A stretch of 28,699 nt of DNA, from positions 1-28,699 of the forward strand of contig JAKMGS010000006.1 in the NCBI GenBank assembly GCA_022424815.1, in the 5' to 3' direction. Under the pieces are notes generated by a model. The model was not told where the DNA came from. It did no database searches and saw only the letters and a program-made list of their open reading frames with translations. The first letter of the stretch is position 1. Each line of letters starts with the position of its first letter. The DNA comes from Schleiferiaceae bacterium (GTDB lineage: Bacteria > Bacteroidota > Bacteroidia > Flavobacteriales > Schleiferiaceae). Below, one piece after another: positions 25,201-28,699 of the stretch. The position numbers were made by a program, and so were the translations under genes.

Positions 25201-27460
25201 TAACGGTGATGATGCGATGATCTTGACCTACGGTACGGATACCATCGACGTTATTGGTGTACCGGGAGTGGATCCAGGTTCATCTTGGACAGTAGGCACA
25301 GGTTCTACAGCGAACCACACCTTGGTGCGTAAAGCAACTGTTACGAGCGGTTCTATGGACTGGTCAACGGGTGCAGGTGAGTGGGATGTATATGCATCCA
25401 ACACATGGACTTATATGGGCGCACACAGCTCAAACTGTATTTATGTTCCACCAGCACCAACCTTCGATTCTATCGTAGCCATCAGCACTATTACTGGTGT
25501 AGATGCAAGTGGTGTGGCCGATTCTTTGGGAGCTTCTAAGTGGATCAAGGGTATTGTGACTACTATCGACTTCGACGGTAATGGCGGATACAGCTTCTAC
25601 GTCAGCGATAGCACAGATGGTATTAACATCTACAACTTCGCTGATAAAAGTGGGTATACTTCTCCAATGATGGGCGATAGTTTAATCCTTCACGGTGATG
25701 TTGCTCAATACAATGGTTTGACTGAATTGATGGTAGATAGTATCTACTACTTGGCAGGAGGATACACCTTGCCAACGCCAACCGTGGTAACAGCCTTAGA
25801 TGAAAGCACGGAAAGTGAACTCATCACACTCGTTGGATTTGACCTAGTAGATCCTACGCAATGGCCATCTACTGGTTCATCAGCAAACGTTGATATCACT
25901 AACGGAACAGATACGTTGACTATGCGTATTGATAGCGATACTGATATCGATGGTGCTCCTGCTCCAGCTGGAACCTTTGATGTCACTGGTGTAGGTTCTC
26001 AGTTCGACAACTCATCTCCTTACACGGAAGGCTACCAAATCTTCCCACGTATGTTGACGGATATCTTCGAATACCCATTCATCCCGACCTATACTATTGG
26101 TCAGGTTGACGGTATTGACGCAGATGGTGTGCCAGATTCATTGAACGTGTACTGTAAAGTAGAAGGTATTGTGATGGGTGTCGACATGCAGGGCTCTGCC
26201 ACTGCAGTATCGTTCACCGTACACGATGGTACTGACGGTTTGGGTACGTACTCAAGTGTTGCTACCGCTGCTTCTTACAACGTAACTGAAGGTGATGAAG
26301 TTCGCATCATTGGTAGCATCGGTCACTTCAACGGATTGTTGCAGATGTACCTTGACTCAGTGGTAGTATTGAGCACAGGTAATACACTACAATCTCCAAC
26401 AGTAGTTACCTCTTTAGGGGAGAACACAGAAAGTGAATTAATCAAGTTTGAAAACGCCACCATGGTTGACCCAACACAATGGGGATCTGGTTCTTCAGGC
26501 TATACCATCGACATCACTAACGGTACGGATACTCTAGCTATGCGTATTGATGCTGATGTTGACCTTTATGGAACAACTGCACCAACAGGAGCTTTCGATG
26601 TTGTAGGTATTGGTGGTCAATATGACTTTAGCGCACCGCACGACGAAGGATACCAATTATTGCCACGTTACATCGCGGATATTACTCCGGCAGCTGCTGT
26701 TTATGTTCCTGAGATTGTCGTAAGCGAGATCATGGCAGGTTCAAACAGTACTGGTTACAATGCAGATTGGTTCGAGATCTATAACTACGGCGATACTGTA
26801 GTGAACATCGGCGGATTCTCATGGGATGATGAAAGTGACATTTCGGGAACTTCAGTATTCCCATCTGTAACCATCTCTCCGGGTGAAGCCATTGTTGTTC
26901 TTGATGATGTATCAACTAATAAAGATGCCTTCTTGGCAGAATGGAAATTGTACCCTGGTTCTGTTACCATTGTAGCAAACGATGAATTGACCGGTTCATT
27001 CCCAAGCTTGAGCCAGAATGGTGATGGAGTGTACTTGTACGACGCCTCTGGCGCTGCCTTGACAAACTCTCTGTACTCAGCTGCTACAGCGGGATACTCG
27101 GTAGAGTTTGACACTACGGGTACCTTTACAGGTGATGCAGTAGATGGAACCAATGGAGCTTATACCTCACTAGAAGGTGATGTAGGTTCTCCGGGTAACC
27201 TTACTCCAAACTCTAATGTAAATGAGCAGAGCATCGTACGTAACATCTATCCGAACCCAACTACTGGTATGTTTACCGTTGAATTGGGCGTAGAGCTTGA
27301 GTACACCGTACAGATTGTAAATATGATGGGTGAAATGCTTGCGGTCGAGCAAGGCGTGGGCAGTATGGTTCGAATGGACCTCAATGCTGCAGCAGGCACT
27401 TACCTTGTGAAGGTAGTGACCGTTCGCGGTACGCAAACCCTACGCGTAGTGCTTCAATAA
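22259..27460 (+). CDS. 1733-aa modular T9SS protein: E-set (CBM-like), lamin-tail and OB-fold modules
   Basis: Giant secreted protein. Signal peptide 1-19 (MSFA-Q). Visible modules in order: A1 20-123, B1 128-245, A2 252-361, lamin-tail LTD1 371-538, A3 542-653, B2 657-771, A4 777-888, LTD2 893-1060, OB1 ~1068-1268, OB2 ~1276-1477, LTD3 1483-1648, and T9SS type A sorting domain 1656-1733 (NIYPNPTTG). A modules carry VTFxVDM, YVSGTxNxWSGN, DGDGVY and EYKFTYDNWTGQESL, resembling starch-binding/AMPK-type E-set domains; all A modules have conserved Cys residues likely to form disulfides. LTDs start LFISEYGEGSSNHKYLEIYNP, as in ExeM/NucH-type nucleases. OB modules have GLTEL and ELITLVGFD-type strands and end IFPRMLTDI. 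No EEP or other catalytic domain was found. It is probably a surface or extracellular binding scaffold; nucleic acid is a candidate ligand by domain association. Confidence 0.9.
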   Translation: MKRLIAFLFLCLPFMSFAQKDVTFIVDMRDYSGSYNGVYVNGTWNNWCGTCNPMSDPEGDSVWTVTLPLSADSVEYKFTLDGWTGQESLTSGSTCTKTSGIYTNRFAVLNGDTILPGVAWESCGPKSGQVYMTFQVNMEYTAVDSTGVYLAGGTGFGNPGANQMYPIGDSVYSKTLPAASGFYSMFTFLSANDPSWGAKENIVGLSCAAGQWSDRDMVGYSSTSGLTGDYHYRTCFGQCSTDGSCTAPATANDVTFRVDMSNVTTSFTNVYVSGTLNSWSGNSNQLTDVDGDGVYEGDISLMPGSYEFKFTYDNWTGQESLDATLDSACTLTTGTFTNRYITIGNADTTLPVFCWEECTSCGGGSSYTASACGDLFISEYGEGSSNHKYLEIYNPTANAISLSGYTIYLSGNGGSYTNTFTSNASIASGDVYFIANSSLDSATQSSADTSLGYPSIVHFNGDDAVILCNGTDTIDVIGVPGVDPGSSWTVGTGSTANNTLVRKYNVTMGSTDWTTGAGEWDVYASNTWSYVDAHSSSCIVTANDVTFQVDMNNVTASFTNVYVSGTVNGWSGNSNQLTDPDGDGVYSGTLSLMPGSYEYKFTYDNWTGQESLDPNSADSTCTLTTSGFTNRYATFGNADTTLPVVCWEECSVCAAQTNFVVTFMVNTANITVGTNGLYLGGGVIGGANAVQLLDPDGDGIYIGTDTLNGSAGGNFIFLNSPANASDWNAKENLAGLSCADPNNYNDRILPSFSQDTTLMFCYGTCSTDTSCTVVSTNPDVTFQVDMNNVSASYTNVYISGTMNSWSGNANQMTDADGDGVYDITLSLAPAAYEYKFTYDNWTGQESLDPTADSACTLTTGIYTNRYSVIGSADTTLPAVCWEECSTCMTASSGCDELFFSEYAEGSSNNKYIEIYNPTANAISLSGYTVYQSGNGGSYTNTFTTSATIASGGVYMIAANQADASILAVADTAMAYPSIAHFNGDDAMILTYGTDTIDVIGVPGVDPGSSWTVGTGSTANHTLVRKATVTSGSMDWSTGAGEWDVYASNTWTYMGAHSSNCIYVPPAPTFDSIVAISTITGVDASGVADSLGASKWIKGIVTTIDFDGNGGYSFYVSDSTDGINIYNFADKSGYTSPMMGDSLILHGDVAQYNGLTELMVDSIYYLAGGYTLPTPTVVTALDESTESELITLVGFDLVDPTQWPSTGSSANVDITNGTDTLTMRIDSDTDIDGAPAPAGTFDVTGVGSQFDNSSPYTEGYQIFPRMLTDIFEYPFIPTYTIGQVDGIDADGVPDSLNVYCKVEGIVMGVDMQGSATAVSFTVHDGTDGLGTYSSVATAASYNVTEGDEVRIIGSIGHFNGLLQMYLDSVVVLSTGNTLQSPTVVTSLGENTESELIKFENATMVDPTQWGSGSSGYTIDITNGTDTLAMRIDADVDLYGTTAPTGAFDVVGIGGQYDFSAPHDEGYQLLPRYIADITPAAAVYVPEIVVSEIMAGSNSTGYNADWFEIYNYGDTVVNIGGFSWDDESDISGTSVFPSVTISPGEAIVVLDDVSTNKDAFLAEWKLYPGSVTIVANDELTGSFPSLSQNGDGVYLYDASGAALTNSLYSAATAGYSVEFDTTGTFTGDAVDGTNGAYTSLEGDVGSPGNLTPNSNVNEQSIVRNIYPNPTTGMFTVELGVELEYTVQIVNMMGEMLAVEQGVGSMVRMDLNAAAGTYLVKVVTVRGTQTLRVVLQ
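22316..23872 (+). repeat. Internal duplication copy 1 (A1-B1-A2-LTD1)
   Basis: Encodes residues 20-538 of the large T9SS protein. The module order A-B-A-lamin-tail is repeated immediately downstream. LTD1 and LTD2 share long near-identical protein stretches such as GDDA.IL and IDVIGVPGVDPGSSWTVGTG, while synonymous positions differ widely. That indicates an old duplication kept by protein-level selection rather than a recent copy. Confidence 0.85.
23882..25438 (+). repeat. Internal duplication copy 2 (A3-B2-A4-LTD2)
   Basis: Encodes residues 542-1060, the same module order and nearly the same length (519 residues) as copy 1. The A modules (A2, A3, A4) resemble each other more than A1. B1 and B2 are the most diverged pair but share FLxxANDxSWGAKEN-like and CxxGxCSTDxSC features. 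Confidence 0.85.
25460..26689 (+). repeat. Tandem OB-fold modules OB1 and OB2
   Basis: Two ~200-residue units (residues ~1068-1268 and ~1276-1477) in the large T9SS protein. Both begin with ITGVDASGVADSL / VDGIDADGVPDSL, pass through TESELI and DPTQW, then ITNGTDTL.MRID, and end GYQ(I/L).PR...DI. They match the OB-plus-second-beta-module layout of the protein at 13652-15862. Confidence 0.8.
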
Positions 27461-27484
27461 GGAGCGCGAAAAATCGCTGAAATA

Positions 27485-27515
27485 AAAACCCCCGTGGCGT
27501 GGCCGCGGGGGTTTT
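27485..27515. terminator. Bidirectional intrinsic terminator between convergent genes
   Basis: Stem AAAACCCCC / GGGGGTTTT (27485-27493 and 27507-27515), extended inward by further pairs around the loop. Flanking A and T tracts let it work on both strands. It lies 24 nt after the large T9SS gene and 5 nt beyond the stop of the convergent endonuclease gene. Confidence 0.88.
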
Positions 27516-27520
27516 GTTTT

Positions 27521-28564
27521 TTAGTGCTGGATGAAAATTTTCTCCATCCGGTCGCCGACCAACATATAGTAGGTGGCGGCGGGAAGGTGGTCTACCGGAA
27601 TCCTATTCTCCCCAGCCTGAAGGATACCCTCATCGACGAGGTGCTTACCTAGGGTGAAGATTTGAAAATCACTGGCCTCGGTTGTGGCGATGTTCAAAAA
27701 CGAATCTGCGGGATTGGGGCCGATTTTTAACAGAATTGGCCCCTGCTCCTGAACAGCCATATAAGGGTTCCAAGCCACGTGTGTCGAATCGCCATAGATA
27801 TAATGTACGAGCTCCGGGTGATCGATAAACGGATTGCGGTTGCCCTGCATATTATGGATGACGTTATTGCGGTTCATCTCAAAACTGTCCACAGGATCTG
27901 CCCAGTGCCAAGCGATCAAGGTGCTCAATACCGCGAAGGTGGTACCTCCGGAGTTTAGGCTTTCCTGCACCACCAAATCTGGTTCGCTGCCGGCGCCTTC
28001 ATAACGCAAGTCCATGTAGAGTATAATGCGGGCCAAATCGCCCTTAACCTTATCACGAGGTTCAAATAAGTCTGCTGAACCATTGACCCGGTTGCCCGTA
28101 GCGGAGCCGTTGTAATTCACTGCCGAACCGCCCGAACCAAGATCATCGTATTCATGATTGGAGCGCAAGGAGTTCAATCCGCCATCGGCAGGCTTAAGGT
28201 TATGGACATCAGTTCCAACCCCAGCACTCGTACCAAAACCACCTAAACTACGTGGCCAGACGTGTTCGCGATTCCACCCTTGTCCGTTGTTGTACTCCTG
28301 AGGGCCGTTGACCGATACACCCGCATAAATAAGGCAAACGTTATCCGTATTCGTAGTGTCCTTATCACTGACTTTGAGCACATCCCAAGTATCGGTGCTG
28401 CTCGAAGAATATTGCAATCTTGTATGAACCTTGATGATGTCATATAAGGCTTCGCGAAGGTCTTCGCCGTCCTCATTATAGGCATCTTGGTAGTACGGTA
28501 AGGGTTGGGCTTGCAAGGCATTGAAGGCCAAAAACAATCCCACAGAACAGAATAGCTTGTGCAT
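27521..28564 (-). CDS. T9SS-exported endonuclease I (EndA/BsnA-like)
   Basis: A 347-aa secreted nuclease of the endonuclease I family, a beta-beta-alpha-metal (His-Me) nuclease that cuts DNA (and RNA in some members) to small fragments. Signal peptide 1-19 (ALQA-Q). Family motifs: GQGWNREHVWPRSLGG at 94-109 with catalytic His101, DVHNLKPADGGLNSLRSN at 119-136, FEPRDKVKGDLARIILYMDLRY at 167-188 (here listed as consecutive short pieces FEPRDKVKGD and LARIILYMDLRY), and RNPFIDHPELV at 243-253. A T9SS sorting domain covers ~277-347 (IGPNPADSFLN, LPAATYYMLV). ATG 28564 gives a proper signal peptide; the frame continues upstream to 28687 but that extension has no signal-like or conserved sequence. 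It faces the large T9SS gene, sharing a terminator. Together with the EEP protein it makes two secreted nucleases in one window. Confidence 0.94.
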   Translation of the reverse strand: MHKLFCSVGLFLAFNALQAQPLPYYQDAYNEDGEDLREALYDIIKVHTRLQYSSSSTDTWDVLKVSDKDTTNTDNVCLIYAGVSVNGPQEYNNGQGWNREHVWPRSLGGFGTSAGVGTDVHNLKPADGGLNSLRSNHEYDDLGSGGSAVNYNGSATGNRVNGSADLFEPRDKVKGDLARIILYMDLRYEGAGSEPDLVVQESLNSGGTTFAVLSTLIAWHWADPVDSFEMNRNNVIHNMQGNRNPFIDHPELVHYIYGDSTHVAWNPYMAVQEQGPILLKIGPNPADSFLNIATTEASDFQIFTLGKHLVDEGILQAGENRIPVDHLPAATYYMLVGDRMEKIFIQH

Positions 28565-28580
28565 ATCTCGGGGTTTTTCA

Positions 28581-28588
28581 CAAAGATG
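28581..28588 (-). promoter_or_regulatory. Possible -7 element of the endonuclease I gene
   Basis: Read on the - strand this is CATCTTTG, one mismatch from the Bacteroidota -7 consensus TAnnTTTG, 16 nt upstream of the ATG. The -33 region only shows a T run (TTTT at 28609-28606), so the call is tentative. Confidence 0.35.
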
Positions 28589-28620
28589 CAATAAATACGC
28601 GAGGGAAAATGCGTAGGAAA

Positions 28621-28698
28621 TTAGGCCCAGCGATCGACGGGGAAATTGGGGTCGAGGTCCTGCAATGCTTGGCCCACGTGAGACCAATCCTTTTTGAA
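28621..28698 (-). CDS. C-terminal end of an unidentified protein (5' part outside window)
   Basis: On the - strand the frame is open from the window edge to a TAA at 28623-28621, giving 25 residues: FKKDWSHVGQALQDLDPNFP followed by VDRWA. The composition looks like normal protein and the stop sits 56 nt upstream of the endonuclease start, a sensible gene spacing. It is too short for family assignment, so it could also be chance. Confidence 0.4.
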   Translation of the reverse strand, partial: FKKDWSHVGQALQDLDPNFPVDRWA

Positions 28699-28699
28699 T

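Noticed and set aside
22259..27460. Amylase or pullulanase because of starch-binding-like modules
   Set aside because: No glycoside hydrolase domain or catalytic motif is present. The modules are combined with lamin-tail and OB domains instead.
28565..28687. N-terminal extension of the endonuclease I frame
   Set aside because: The 41 extra residues precede a good signal peptide starting at 28564, would bury it inside the protein, and overlap a likely promoter and the end of another gene.
1..28699. tRNA, rRNA, CRISPR arrays, insertion sequences or prophage
   Set aside because: None was seen: no cloverleaf-like segments, no regularly spaced short direct repeats, and no transposase or integrase motifs. 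The only large repeats are protein-module repeats inside the 22259-27460 gene.

Overview
The window looks like a chromosomal segment of a Bacteroidota member, most likely Flavobacteriales. The evidence is the gene order mraY-murD-ftsW-murG-murC-ftsQ-ftsA-ftsZ-yqeY, the FtsZ C-terminal peptide ending in NSFLHDNVD, the general lack of Shine-Dalgarno sequences at start codons, and several secreted proteins ending in type IX secretion (T9SS) C-terminal sorting domains. The family or genus cannot be fixed from the sequence alone.

Region 1 (1-10214, + strand) is the 3' part of the division and cell wall (dcw) cluster. It encodes lipid I synthesis (MraY, cut by the window edge), cytoplasmic muropeptide ligases (MurD, MurC), lipid II synthesis (MurG), the septal glycosyltransferase (FtsW), and the divisome proteins FtsQ, FtsA and FtsZ, followed by a YqeY/GatB-like protein. 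Most junctions overlap by 4 nt or are separated by 1-10 nt, so this reads as one transcript. It ends at a strong intrinsic terminator (10235-10264). FtsZ is unusually long (805 aa) because of a roughly 390-residue acidic linker. Base composition drops sharply inside murD.

Region 2 (10291-22178, + strand) is a seven-gene, tightly overlapping set of exported proteins: an endonuclease/exonuclease/phosphatase (EEP) nuclease with a T9SS tail, a large T9SS protein, an OB-fold T9SS protein, a lipoprotein, a TonB-dependent receptor, a PorV/PorQ-like outer-membrane protein, and a beta-propeller-like lipoprotein. Every junction from 11532 to 21003 overlaps.

Region 3 (22179-27515) is an AT-rich intergenic stretch and one 1733-aa modular T9SS protein. 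Its modules are starch-binding-like E-set domains, lamin-tail domains and OB-fold modules, and it contains a ~520-residue internal duplication. Region 4 (27521-28699, - strand) is a T9SS-exported endonuclease I, convergent with region 3 across a shared hairpin terminator, then the tail of an unidentified gene at the window edge.

Taken together, regions 2-4 look like an extracellular nucleic-acid processing locus. The domains that ExeM/NucH-type secreted nucleases carry in one chain (lamin-tail, OB-fold, EEP catalytic domain) are here spread over separate T9SS cargo proteins. They sit beside an outer-membrane receptor, a PorV-like protein and an EndA-type endonuclease. This functional reading is inference; the individual domain calls are better supported.
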